Shown: positions 12,144 to 23,943 of the stretch, in pieces
Position numbering within the stretch: the stretch's first letter is position 1
Layout of the letters: each line of letters starts with the position of its first letter
Source: Rhytidiadelphus loreus
Taxonomy: Eukaryota > Streptophyta > Bryopsida > Hypnales > Hylocomiaceae
DNA length: 64,000 nt
Assembly: GCA_947034895.1 (NCBI GenBank)
Contig: OX344762.1
Location: 7,941,501-8,005,500 of the forward strand
Direction: 5' to 3'
Made by a program: the position numbers and the translations under genes
The notes under the pieces: model-generated
Database searches by the model: none
What the model was told of the DNA's origin: nothing
The model's input: the letters and a program-made list of their open reading frames with translations, nothing else

Positions 12144-13202
12144 TTAACCTCTAAAGGACCAAGGCCTTTTTTTTGCCAGAAAACACTCTAAACTGCCCTA
12201 TCTATAGCAAGGAGTAAAAAAAATTGAAAATTGTTTTATTTTCATATCTAACTGTAGGATCTTACACCTAACTAGTATGAGAGTGTGTGGAAAAAATTTC
12301 AGAATTTTTGACCGCTCAAATTGCAAGATATCTGCGTTTAAAGTGGAAAAAACAAGTTTTTCAGCACATTGCAGGACTAGATTTTTTGACTTTAAACATT
12401 TTTAACTTAAAATTTTTGCTCTACAGAGTTGTGAGCTTTAAATCTTTATAGTGGAGAATTGAATTGAGAGTTTAGGTAATAAATAAATAAAAAATTATTA
12501 TTATTATCATTCTTAAAAAAATTGTTAAGTAGAAGTAGGTATGAGATAGAAGGAAAATCTAAAATATTCATATATTTTAGATGGAATTAAAATGCACTAA
12601 TCGCAATGGTGAGATTGTTCTAGCAAGTAGAAAATGGTTAAGTAGAAGTAGGTATGAGATAGAAGGAAAATCTAAAATATTCATATATTTTAGATGGAAT
12701 TAAAATGCACTAATTGCAATGGTGAGATTGTTCTAGCAAGTAGAAAATGGTTAAGTAGAAGTAGGTATGAGATTGAAAAATTTGAAAAATTGCATTCAGA
12801 AATGAATCCTACAAGTTATTTTTTTCAAGAAAATGTTCTAATTGCCCGAAAAACAAGAATGTCCATAACTTTCTCATAATATATCCAAATGAAATGAATC
12901 AAAGCTTTCCAAATAGACAAAAATATAATACATGATAAAAAATAAAATTCAAATTCAATTTCAAATTTTTTTCCGTTTTTTTTGGGCTGCCCGAGCTACC
13001 TGCCGTCCCCTCGTTTGAGCTTATTTGGTCATAACTATTGTTCCCGGGCACCGATTTTGAAAAAAAAAATATTCCCACGAAGCTAATCAACTTTTCTACC
13101 TCCAAAATAAATTTCAAAATATTAGAAGAAAATTTCAGCCCGTAGGTACGTGCCTGAAAATGCATTTGTCTCCCGAAGGGACAATGGTCCTTTAGGAGTT
13201 AA
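12144..13202 (+). mobile_element. TTAA-bounded element, body family 1, 1059 bp
   Basis: The ends are TTAACCTCTAAAGGACC and GGTCCTTTAGGAGTTAA, an almost perfect 13-bp inverted repeat inside TTAA. Just inside the right end is a near-palindrome, TTGTCTCCCGAAGGGACAA. The body is the reverse of the element at 43572-44502, which has the same palindrome at its left end. The extra length is due to an internal 113-bp tandem duplication (12524-12774). Open frames inside (61, 88 aa) are not recognisable proteins. Confidence 0.8.
12524..12774 (+). repeat. 113-bp tandem duplication
   Basis: The unit starting GTTAAGTAGAAGTAGGTATG begins at 12524, 12637 and 12750. Two full copies differ by about one base (AATCGCAATGG versus AATTGCAATGG) and a partial third follows. 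The related element at 43572 has a single copy, so the duplication is recent and lineage-specific. Confidence 0.85.
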
Positions 13203-13399
13203 ATCCTTTACCCTTTCTAGAATTTTTGTATATTTTTTCATTAGAGGTTGTCACACCTTTGAAGATGAAATTTCTATGGAGAATGAGAAGTGGAGTGAAA
13301 AGAGGAGTCAACAGGGAACCAATATTTTGGAAGTTTAAAAAGAATCAAAAAGTGATTATTCAATATATTAACCCTATAACATCATTATGGACACTGAGT

Positions 13400-13600
13400 G
13401 CACGATGGTTGACAAATAATTCTTCAAGGTAAGACAAAAGTCTACAAATGTTCATCCTTGCAATTTTTTGTGAAAAGAAGAAGTCTTGTGCAGTAGTTTG
13501 AGCTTCAGTGAGTTCTTGGGTTTTCTTATGTAAATGATTTACACAATCCCCAAAGAGGATGATTTCCACAGTGATCACATTACAAGGGTGATGATTGCAA
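13400..13600 (+). repeat. Decayed family-3 TTAA element fragment
   Basis: Blocks CATCCTTGCAATTTT, GTGCAGTAGTTTGAGC and GATGATTTCCACAGTGA match the better preserved copies at 2141-2369 and 52096-52299. The TTAA ends are no longer clear. Confidence 0.45.
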
Positions 13601-15017
13601 TTTTGTTAATTTGGTTGGAGAAGGACATTGGTTTCTTACAAGTTCAAGCATTATTTGGGATGAATGATTAATAATTTTGGCCTCAAGCGTTAAAAAAAAT
13701 GGATAATGATAAAATACACTATACAATATCAGTCTTTGAAAATTGGAACACAATAAAAAAAATTCTAAATCATTTGAATCTTTAAAATGTTTCCTATTTA
13801 TACACATAACAACTATGTATCTATTTTAAAGGAATCAATTCAAATTTCATTTTGCTAAATTATTGACTTAAGTAGGTTTTGACTTTGATGAGGATAAAAA
13901 GGTTGAAAGATCCATTAAGAGCTAAAGAGGTATGAAATGTATGTGCTCAATTGGTATTATGAGTGGTATCTATGGTATGGTATCTATGGGATGAATTTAG
14001 GCATACATTTGGACTATATTTAATTTAATCTCTAAAGATCCTAACCAATCTAAAAAACAGATGTGTGTTGGTCAAACTTAATTGTAATTTTGAACATATA
14101 CATTTTTTTACATACACTTCAAATTGAAAAAATAAAGTCTAGTAAGTTCAATTTCTAATTCTTCTTTAAATATTAAAGTCTCTAAAAATTTGATAATTTA
14201 TTGTGATTGTGGATTCTACCTATTAGAATTTCAATTATACAATATTAAGAGTTTGTTGTTTTAAAAAATATTGATAATGTTTTTTTAATTTTTAATTTAA
14301 ATTGTTATTTCTTATTCCAATCTTTATATTGGTAAAAATATGAGATTGTATTATAATATTCATTATTGTTGATAAAATTCATTCATGCATTAGATTTAAA
14401 AAAGTCTTCATAGTTTCTTGAAAAGATGAGTATCCACAAAAAATTGTTTTTGACATACTAAAAAAACACTAGAATTGTATCAAGCCAATTTATAAAGACT
14501 AAATTTAATTTGATAGTGGGAATTCAACTCAATAGTCATAGCTAAGAGTTACTTTTGTGTTAAAAGTAAAATAATTTTTTGAGATGTGATCACACTTTTT
14601 ATTGCCAATTTCACCTTGAAAATAAAATTTCAAATGAATTGGATTGCTTCAATTAAATTTACTAATTTATTTTCAATTTTTGCTATAAATTCTTTATTAA
14701 AGATTATTTTTTCAAAAAACTAAATAGAGATTTTTTGAAATTGATCACAACATTATTGTTTGGTTGTAAAAGGATTCCTTTTCATTTGAAGAATGTATAA
14801 GTATCTAGGATAGAATGTTCTCCCACCAGATTAGAAATTGCTTAAATTTGGTGACTCACACAAAGGGTGATTTTTTAGTTCAAACATGTATTCTTAGATT
14901 TTCAACAATGAATGGGGACCTAAATAAGTTGATATATAATGTTACATAAAAAACACATATATTCATTTAATGATGATAAAAATATAGGATTTACACTAAT
15001 ATAAATTTAATATAAAT
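13601..15017. other. AT-rich intergenic, nothing recognised
   Basis: No open frame above about 75 codons, and no defined repeat ends. Confidence 0.35.
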
Positions 15018-15655
15018 TTAATCCCTGAATGTCCAAGGCCTTTTTTGAGCTTTTTGGAACTTTTTCTAAATTGAACAAAAAGTTAACATTGTGATAAGTT
15101 GTATCAATTTTTTTGAATTGTAATTGTAAAAATTCAAACTAGACACGTTGGAGATCACATAGGAAAATAAAATATAACAAATCACTTTTAGATTGAAAGA
15201 TTGTAATGTTTGATCATGAGGGTGTTAAAACTGCAAAAGTGATTTGAAGTCTTTCAATCCTCTTTTCACATGTCAAATCTAAGAAGTTGGTCACCAAAAA
15301 AATATGAGGATAAAGGGCCTAATATGCGTCACTCCAATCAATTTAAGGCTTCTCAAAATGTACTCCATAATTTTTTTAAATGAATTTTTTTCCCAAAATC
15401 TAGTGTATTTGAGACTCATTTCCAAGAGCCCTCAAGACTATGGAAAGTCAAGATTGCAATGGACTCCTTATACAAAATCTTGAATAGAAAAATCATAATC
15501 AATCATTTCCAAAATTGGATTTTTGATGCTAAAACTAGACTTCAAAATAATTTAAAAAAAACATAAACTACTAAAAATAGCAAATTGGTTAGGTTTATTT
15601 AACTTCAAAGTATTGTTGACATCCAAATTTGGTACCTTAGGCATTTAGGGATTAA
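15018..15655 (+). mobile_element. TTAA-bounded element, body family 4, 638 bp
   Basis: The left end is TTAATCCCTGAATGTCCAAGG and the reversed right end is TTAATCCCTAAATGCCTAAG, an imperfect inverted repeat within TTAA. Its reverse complement aligns with the sequence starting at 37628 (shared GGAAATGAGTCTCAAATACA-type block). Non-coding. Confidence 0.65.
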
Positions 15656-15867
15656 AGACACTAAACATATGTTTGTACTTGGTATTAGGGGTGATGTTTG
15701 CAATGTGAATTTAATCCAAAAGTAGGTCTAAATTTGTTTCTAAGACCCTCAAGAACAACATTCTTTAACACCAAGTGCAAATATACCTTAAATGAAACTT
15801 AGAATTGATGTTTTACCAAATGATGATAGATTTGGTCCTTTAGAAGTTTGATGAGATTATTAGTGAC

Positions 15868-16096
15868 TTAATCCTTAAACGATGAGCTGGTCACCATCGA
15901 AATTAGCTTGTTTTGGAACCGTGTGAATTGTTGGCTTGAAAAAATGCAAAAGTACTCATTGGAAGTCAAACTATTGTAGAAGACATTCACTTTTCGCACA
16001 AAATTTGGAGGATGAATAGTTGCACTTCTATCCCACATGGAGAGATTCTTTGTCATTCATCCACCGGAAAATGTCCTCAGCGTCCTTTATGGTTAA
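15868..16096 (-). mobile_element. 229-bp TTAA-bounded MITE, family 3
   Basis: It is bounded by TTAATCCTTAAACGATG and GCGTCCTTTATGGTTAA. It has the same length as, and is the reverse of, the copy at 2141-2369, and shares the TTTGGAGGATGAATAGTTGC block with the partial copy at 47636-47778. It lies about 280 bp upstream of the GC-rich GRAS leader, so it could influence that promoter. Confidence 0.65.
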
Positions 16097-16369
16097 GACT
16101 TAATTCAAACAAGTTTGAACAAAGACTTCTTGGTTTGCCCGTAATGGATTAACCTTTTTGCTTCCAGAAGGTCGTAACTCGTGAGTCAGATACGCAGTGG
16201 TTCCGAAATCCGAAGGCGTTACGAGCAAGGCGCGAAGGAAGTCATTGTCGGTATGGTGAGAAAAAACTACGAGGGTGACATGACCGATGAATGAAAAAAA
16301 TACAGGCGGATGGATTCTCCATTTTTCATCCAGAACTTTTTGAGGTAACACCTGATTTTTGCAGGCCGG

Positions 16370-16845
16370 GTTCGGTCGGGGCGCCTTGCTCCCGGATTTG
16401 CGCTGCGCCCGGCCCGTGATCGCTACTGGGTGAAGTGTTTAGAAAAGTAGTTGGACGCTGCGACCGGTAGACAATGCTTTCGACCGGTAATGGCGCGTCC
16501 TACCGGCGGACAGGTGCTTGGGAAACACTGTTCAAGCGTAGCTCTGAATGGCCATGGCAGGATCAAAAGTCTTCAGGGGCGGGTATTGTTGTGCATTCTA
16601 GATTGTGCATTCTGGATTGGGAGCGAGGGACTTGTCCGACGTTGTACTGTAAAGATTTTCATTCTTTCGGAGTTTTGTTTTGAAATTGGATTCGTGAGAA
16701 GATTAAATTTTGCGCGTAAAGAATCATGTGTGCAACGAGTTTTTGTGGTGATGACGATGTCAGGGGAGAGTGTAATATTTTGAGGGAGTGGCGGTGAAGG
16801 GACGAGTGTTTGGATTTCTTTGTGAAATTGAGGTTGTAGTTAGGG
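16370..16845 (+). promoter_or_regulatory. GC-rich promoter/5' leader of the GRAS gene with upstream ORFs
   Basis: Base composition jumps from AT-rich to GC-rich near 16360 (GGCGCCTTGCTCCCGG, GCGCTGCGCCCGGCCCG), marking a gene island. Two overlapping upstream open frames begin with ATG at 16451 (110 codons) and 16474 (69 codons) and terminate before the main start at 16846. If transcription starts upstream of them they could restrain translation of the GRAS protein. No convincing TATA box was found. The transcription start cannot be fixed from sequence. Confidence 0.5.
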
Positions 16846-19800
16846 ATGCTGGGATCTCGGCTGAGTAGAGCGGGTTCTGAAGGATCGGACTACTCATCTC
16901 CACTCGCGAGTCAATTGCAGCAGGCATGGCTTCACGCGCAGATTCATTCGCAGACACCGAAACTGCAGAAACGAGGATTTGCGACTCATGTCTCCGTGGA
17001 GAAGCGAGCTCCGTATCAACAGTTCCATCAGGTAGCGTCGGATCTTTCCTCAATTGTGGCGGATCACACTGGTGTGGTGAACCTTGAAGAGTTGTATTTC
17101 CACAAGAGTAGGCTGGAGACTCCGGAGTTTCCGAAGAGGCCTGAAATTCCTCAGCTGGTCTCGTACTCGAGGAAAGCAGACTTGCCTGTACGATCAACGT
17201 CTGGTAGTTTGTCGGAGCCTTGCAGCTCAACGATTTCCTGCCTGTCTTCTCCAAGATCTGGCTCCCTCTCGCCTTCTTCTCAGAGATTAGGTCGATTCGA
17301 CGGCGCTCTTGATGTTGTAGACTATGAAGACAGTGTCGCCCTGGATCTTGCAGGGCAAACTGAGCCGCTTGTTCGATTCTTGGATGTCTTGCTTATGGAC
17401 GAAGACGTGGAGGAGAAAAAGTTCACATCACAAGAAGGATTGAACTACCAGGCTATGGCCAAGGAATTCGATGCGTTTGTTAGTCCAGACGCTTTGGAAC
17501 TCGGTAGCATTGAATCCGTAGATGAGAACTACGATATTAGTTGGACAACTAGAGGATTCTTACCGACTGAGGAAAGCGTGACGGACAAGCTCATTCATGC
17601 GTACACCTGCAACTTAAACAAGCATGTGATGGACGCCTCTGAAAATGTAGACTCCAGCACGTGGAGCAATGAGCAAGATGCGTGCACTGATCACTCGGAC
17701 GAAACTTGGGATTATTATCTGGAGTGCATTCGAGAAAGGCCCGCCGAAGGTCGTTTACTGAGTTCGTCTCTTCTGCAGGACCATTTTTTCGGAAGGGAAG
17801 CGTCGCTAGATACTTTTTCCTTTTCCCCTGGTTGCGTTGATATCAAGGGGCTACTCCTGAGGTACGCGATTTCTTCTAATATTTAGCAGTACTCTCATTT
17901 AAATATTATTGAGGGCTCAAAATTACTGTGGCCTGCAAAAGTAGTATTACTGCAGAAAAAATTATTTTGTGGAAAATTAGCCTGCACTAATTAAGAATAG
18001 TGCGACTTTTGTAAGTTAGTGTCATTCGCACTAATTGAATGAATCAGTGTAGCCAATTCTCGAAGAGTAACAATTACGAGTTCTAAAGATTTAGAATCAC
18101 GTGCACTGGGTCTCTGAATTTTCCTCTTGGTTTAAAACCACCTGTTTATTGAAAGTTTCATTTTGACAATAGCTTCGTTTGTTTACGCACGTAGAAGCTG
18201 TTGCTGATACTTGTGCTCCTTGTCATAGAACGTAGCAATCAAGATCTTGGGGATGAGAGATTCTTTGGTTCCTGTGCTATTAATATCAACGGTTTCATCG
18301 TCCTGCAAACCATATTGTTTAGTGATCGGTGATGTTCTATAGTTTGTTTATTGAGTTGCAGTGCGTTTTTTCCAGAGCACTTGGTTAGTTCCTTTTCATT
18401 TGTGAACCTGGTAGTGTGTATTAAAGAACAGGTGATTTTTATCAATCTATATTTGTACGAGATTTCAGAGACAGATCTATGATTTCTGAACGCAATCGAA
18501 ATTTGAAGAATCCCTCATTCCTGGCATTTTGATGCGACTGTTAGATGCTGATCGGAGAAAGCATCATTTTTTGTCGAAGCAGTCTTCTCTAGTCTGTACC
18601 TGAGTTGTTCCAATGCGAATCATCGAATTTGTACCTTGTGCAATATTTCTCGTCGCAGTATCAGGAGAAGTTATTCGAATACAGAAGTATGCGTCTTGGT
18701 GGATATTCTCTGAGTTTAGGTTGTTTGTTCTGAACCTGATATCACTTGTGGTTCAGATGCGCGCTCGCTGTTAGTCAAGATGATGTGAGAAGTGCGAACG
18801 ACTTGATAAGGGAGCTTCGGCACCATTCGTCGGCATATGGAAATGCGCTTCAGCGGATGGCTTATTATTTCGTGGAGGCTTTGGTGAGTTTATGTGCCTT
18901 AAACTAGAGTTACTTTGAGCAGTGGGTTGGTCAATCTGTTATCGATCAGCAGAGGTTTCTCGCACGGTCAACCGTTGTGCCGAATTGTTTTGCTGCTGTT
19001 CATAATTTATTTTAAGTTATTCCAGTTTGATTGGACTACTCAACTGCTATTTATATTTCAGTAAGATACTGCAGCAAATTCTTGCTGATCATTCTTTGTC
19101 CTAATATCTCTTCATCGTGCTATCCTGTAGGTTGCTAAGATGTCAGGAACCGGTGCCCAACTCTACATGGCCATCACTAGCAATACCCCCTCCTCTGCGA
19201 CAATGTTGAAAGCGCATCGTTTGTTTGTTGACTACAGTCCTTTTTCCAAGATTTCCCACTTTTTCTCGACGAAAACCATTTTAGATGCCTTCGAAGGCGC
19301 AGAACGAGCACATTTGGTCGATTACGGAGTCGCGTACGGTGCGCAATGGCCATGCCTCATCCAGCGTCTATCCCAGAGACCAGGGGGCCCGCCTCACCTG
19401 CGTATAACATGTAAGTAGAATGATAATATGTAGGTGTGACTTGCTTACTATTTTATCGCAAGGTACTGTCGGTTCTTCCGCTCTTATGGAAGAGAGCGCT
19501 GCTGGTTGTCTTCATACATAGCTGCATTTAGGGACCAGGAAAAGAGGTTGCGATTTTTAATGATAGGAATTTATATGCGTGTTTCAGGTATCGATCTACC
19601 TCAACCGGGAGGTAAGCCATCTGCGAGGGTACAAGAAGTTGGCCGTAGGTTGGCGCAGTTTGCGAAATTGTGGGGAGTACCATTTGAGTTTCATGCATTG
19701 GCTGACAAATGGGAAACAATTACGCCTGCTCAACTATGTTTGAAGCACGATGAGGTGCTGGCTGTGAATTGCCAGTATAGACTTCGTAACCTCCTCGATG

Positions 19801-20581
19801 AATCTATAATGGCTGCAAGTCCTAGAAAAGTTGTCCTTGACAGGATCCGAAGCATGAACCCCAAGGTGCGAATATTTCTGAACCGATACGTTTTGTGTGC
19901 TTGGGAACCAAGACTTTCTACGTTGTATTTCAGATGCTGTAAATCCTTACTCTACACAATAACGGCGAATCAGAATTGTGTCATTCGTCTTGCACTTTTT
20001 TACAAGCTTAATTGGATTGTTCTGCATGCAATTAGAATTCTTGACATGTAATATGTATTTGAATTTGTTCTCAGATTTTAATCTGTCTTCTTTTTTCTGT
20101 ACTATTTGAGGCTTAAAAGTTCTAAATTCTTTGTTCTCCTATGCAGGTCTTCGTCATGTTAGTGGTCAATGCGAACTACAACGCACCTTTTTTCATGACC
20201 CGCTTCAGGGAAAGCATGAAGTATTTTTCTACAATGTTTGACGCCATGGAAGTCTCGATGCCCGCGTCGGATCCAGACCGAGTGATCCTCGAGAAGGAAT
20301 TCTATGGGCGAGAGATTCTCAACATCGTTGCGTGTGACGGAATAGAAAGGGTGGAACGTGCAGAGCCATATAGGCAATGGCAGACTCGCACCCAACGAGC
20401 TGGGTTTTCACAAAAGCGGATCCATCCGATCATGTTGACAAAAATTCAGGCTATGATGGGTTCGTTTCACAAAGACTACGGTATTGGGGAAGATGGAGGC
20501 TGGTTTCTCATGGGATGGAAAAACCAAATTGTGCGTGCAATGACAATTTGGGAGCCCACAGCAGCGATAACACCTACCTAG
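16846..20581 (+). CDS. GRAS-family transcription factor, LISCL (SCL14-like) type, five exons
   Basis: Exons are 16846-17861, 18757-18883, 19131-19410, 19588-19865 and 20147-20581, all with GT-AG introns of 895, 247, 177 and 281 bp. Together they encode about 711 residues, normal for LISCL proteins. A variable, Ser- and Asp/Glu-rich N-terminus (residues 1 to about 330) precedes the GRAS domain. Leucine repeat I starts at GLLLRCALAVSQDDVRSAND (about 335). A variant VHIID motif, AHLVDYG, lies at 441-447, followed by QWPCLIQRLSQRPGGPP. VNCQYRLRNLLDE marks leucine repeat II. PFYRE-type FYGREILNIVACDGIERVE begins at 619, and the SAW motif is WFLMGWKNQIVRAMTIWEP (686-704). GRAS proteins act in the nucleus, mostly as co-regulators in development and stress. 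The ATG at 16846 is the first after an in-frame TAG at 16837. VHIID is changed to AHLVD and the usual ITGID is read as ITCID across intron 3. Confidence 0.93.
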
Positions 20582-21512
20582 GATTCATTACATGGTTTTT
20601 GGGTTTCTCATGATCACTCCACCCGTTTCTCAGTAGCCTTCTGCGCTGTCATAATTGGAAGAACGCAAGTCACCACCCGAGACGAGGACTTCTCCGAGTA
20701 CGAACTTCGCAATCCCCTGCAACCACAAGTACTCGCTCAATGGCTTGACTGTCTTCCAACTTTCATCTAATCTCCTCTCGGGATGGTCTCGCTGATCGTT
20801 CGCCCGTGTTCCACAGCGTGAAGAACGTCTACGTTCTTCAGAATGGTCCAGCACCTCCATTTGTTTCGATGGAAGAAGTAAGGAGACTGACCGGAAAGAA
20901 ACGATAATGAAAAGTAGACGAGGCCAAGTAAAGCTATCTCTGCTAATGATCTAGCGCATCAGTCGTATGAACTCCTACGGAACAAACCATCTTCCAGCAG
21001 TTAGGAACATCCATCCACTTCTTATACATTTGTACTAGTGACAAATATTTGTTACACTAGACCCGCACGCAACATAGTAACCAAGTGATGATACAGTAGG
21101 TCAATAGCTGTGGCGTTCGATCCCTACGGATGGAAGTTTTGCTCGCATGCCACTTGAGAAATCATTGAGGACAAAACCCACAGACAAGTAGCGTGCAATA
21201 TCCTGAGGATTGTGTATTGACTACGATGACTGTTAATTGGAGTACGCGGCAATGATCTACTGACACCTCCAGTAAGAATGTTCCTCTTCACCGTTCGTGG
21301 TACTTTGATGTGTGTGTAAATGGAAGAGTGAACTGTTTGTGCTTGTATGAATATGGAAACAATTTGGAATTGCTAAAAGCTGGCACATGTCATCGATATC
21401 CCTAGGCTTGAGCTAATTTTGTGGAGTTTCTTACCTATGATCTTCACCTTGCTTGGAGAGATTGAAGATTGTTATTACCACCTGCATCTCCTGGAGACAC
21501 GTGATTGCTTAC
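20582..21512 (+). other. GRAS 3' untranslated region and downstream flank
   Basis: Sequence stays more GC-rich than the surroundings to about 21450, consistent with a 3' UTR and terminator region. It contains no recognisable coding sequence. I saw no canonical AATAAA, so the polyadenylation site is undetermined. Confidence 0.4.
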
Positions 21513-21834
21513 ATGGGCAATTCCGTTAAAATGGCGGTATTCCATGTGCCATTTTCAGATCGCCCAATCTGAACTGTAAAAGTAACATCTAGTACATATG
21601 TAGATTTTAGACATCTTTGGATTATATAGATTTCAGAGATCTAAGACATATACAGATTTCAGATTTCAGAGTTTGGATTTTTAAAGTGACATCTAGGACA
21701 TGAGTAGATTTCAGAAATCTAGAAAAGGTATAGATTTCAAACATCTAAGACAGTTGTACATATTAGACTGCCCGGTCTGAACTGTGAAAGCTGCCAAAAT
21801 AGCGGAATGGCGCCATTTTAACGAAATTGCCCAT
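21513..21834. mobile_element. 322-bp MITE with 4-bp TSD TTAC
   Basis: Left end ATGGGCAATTCCGTTAAAAT and reversed right end ATGGGCAATTTCGTTAAAAT form a 24-bp inverted repeat with one mismatch. TTAC flanks both sides (21509-21512 and 21835-21838). The interior has four to five imperfect copies of a TAGATTTCAGA-plus-CATCTA unit. Non-coding; superfamily not certain. Confidence 0.75.
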
Positions 21835-21961
21835 TTACCCAGATTGTACATAACTGTTGATTAGTGTTTCATGTGCTTGTGTCGCTCTGCCCAACTGAAC
21901 CAGTTAAGGTAGGCAGACCCATTATGGACCCCAGTCCAATTTGGTCCATAACTATTACTCT

Positions 21962-22065
21962 AGGAAATTTTGCTCTTTTTCTTTTTTTTTAAAACAAAAG
22001 GACAAAATCCATTGATAAGAATAAAGTACAAAGAACCAAAGGGCAAGCCCTCAACAGAATTTTTT
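21962..22065 (-). mobile_element. LINE 3'-end fragment, antisense
   Basis: Read on the minus strand this gives CTTGCCCTTTGGTTCTTTG, then TTATCAATGGATTTTGTCC and an A-rich tail. The same vocabulary (GCAATGGACTTGCCCTTT and an A-rich tail) ends the LINE at 8750. It is probably a very short, 5'-truncated LINE insertion. Confidence 0.45.
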
Positions 22066-22676
22066 TTTCTTTTCGGTTTTCTTTCTTCGCCAACTAACAA
22101 ATCAAAGTCACAATAGCGGAAATTTTGCTCTTTTGCATCCTAATGTAGTAATACTTGAAGACACTATAGAATTGGGGCTCAAAGGGCTCAAAATGGGTTT
22201 CAAAATTCACCATATTGTGAATTTAGTGAACATCACCATACATGTTCTATACATGGCAAAAGATTCATTCTTTATTCCACAAGTAAACACCACCATGCAC
22301 GTTTTGCACACGGCAAAAGATTCATTCATTATTCCACAACTTAAAGGGACACTTTTGAGTTGTCATTAAAATGGTGTAGGGAATGAAGGAAGTCAAATTA
22401 GAATACCAAAATACAAGAATAGTACCTTCCTACGGTCTACAATGGAAGCTATTTGATTTTGCTTTGACCACCTATAATGTTTCCTAAGAAAAATGATGAA
22501 TTTGATTGAAATATATGTGGAATACTTCTACTTGTGGTTCTTTTTATTACGTTTTTATGTGAATCCAATAGGTGTCGCCAAAATGAACTACAATGGACTT
22601 CCTACCTATAGTTATATGGCCAAACTTCATTTCTAAGCTCAATTTAAACTTTAGGAGTTAATGATATTTTGTATTA

Positions 22677-23398
22677 GGGTGATTGCAAGAAAGACCGAAC
22701 GATTTTGGTAGCATTTGGTCAAAAACTATGTTTTTTCTGCCCAGTACTAGGAGTACTAGGAGTACTACAAAATGGAGCAATCTCAGCTATTGATCTGAAA
22801 AATCAACGGCCAATAGTACTTTTGAATACTTTTGAATACTGACACAGTACTACTTAAAAAAAATGACAATTTGTCACAAAAAGTAGATAAAATTAAGTAT
22901 AAATTAATAAAAATTAGAAAATCATGAATAAAAAAAAACTAAAAATTGGCCATTTATAAAGACTTGATAGTCATTACATTTCACCAAAAACTAGAAGTTG
23001 AAACCATCATGAAAGTTTAGAGTGCTATGCACAAGGGACCCCTATTTGCATGCATGTTGAGGACAAAGAATTGTGTTTTTTTGAATTCCCTTTGGTGGAC
23101 ATCTAGTGTGGGAATAGGCCACAAAAAATTCAAGTGAACATCATGTTTTTTGGATACTTCACAGTACTAAAAACCCATAAACCGCAAAGTGTGACAAATT
23201 AGCTAAATTGATATTTAATTATAAAATTATTTTTCAAATTTTTTGAAAAATAACAAATCTCATATTTTTTGAGTTAGCAATCTTCCATAAAAATTTCAAG
23301 TCCATTGGCTTCAATTTCCAAAAGTTACGGCCAAAACCAACTCCGTCACTTCAATTGTGACGCCTCATATATAGGACCAGTCTTTCTTGCAATCACCC
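22677..23398. mobile_element. 722-bp MITE with 19-bp TIR and TSD ATTA
   Basis: GGGTGATTGCAAGAAAGAC at 22677 is repeated perfectly, inverted, ending at 23398. ATTA flanks it on both sides (22673-22676 and 23399-23402). The interior is A/T-rich and non-coding, with GGAGTACTAGGAGTACTA-like repeats near 22750. The GGG-starting ends are reminiscent of PIF/Harbinger elements, but those duplicate 3 bp, so I leave the class open. Confidence 0.75.
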
Positions 23399-23943
23399 AT
23401 TAATATATGGTATTTATATGACCTTGGCCTAGTATTGATGCCAAAGATTAAAAGTGTCCTATCAATGAATTCCAAGAACTTTAGCAATGAAGAATGCACC
23501 TACACATCCATATACTAGTAAGTATTGAATTATTGATTGACTACCTTAGTGATCGATAGGGTCACTACCTTTTTGAGGTTAACTTTGAATTAGTTTAGTT
23601 TATTCATACAGTCTTTGGAAATTTTCAAACCAATATTATATTCTTTTTGCTTTGTTTTGCTAACATCTTAGTGTATTTTTTGCTATACTATCTTCAAAAA
23701 TATTCAATCTCAAACTAATGTTTGATTTCGGTGAAGATACCATGTCAACCTCCAACATCCCATATGCATTGGGACACAAGTTTGATGGAAACGTGTAACA
23801 ATGAGTATATAGATGGAATATAAATTGAATTATCCCTTTTCTACAAACCAACCAACTAATTTCCAAGTCAAAAGTACCAAATATGATGAGGTCCAATTCC
23901 CTTCTAATGCATCGATGATTTGATGACAACTACAAAAATACTA

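Noticed and set aside
16760..17254. 164-codon minus-strand frame opposite GRAS exon 1
   Set aside because: It is a shadow of the real coding strand in a GC-richer exon.
19506..20051. Single 181-codon frame as a separate gene
   Set aside because: It reads through introns 3 and 4 of the GRAS gene; only 19588-19865 is exon.
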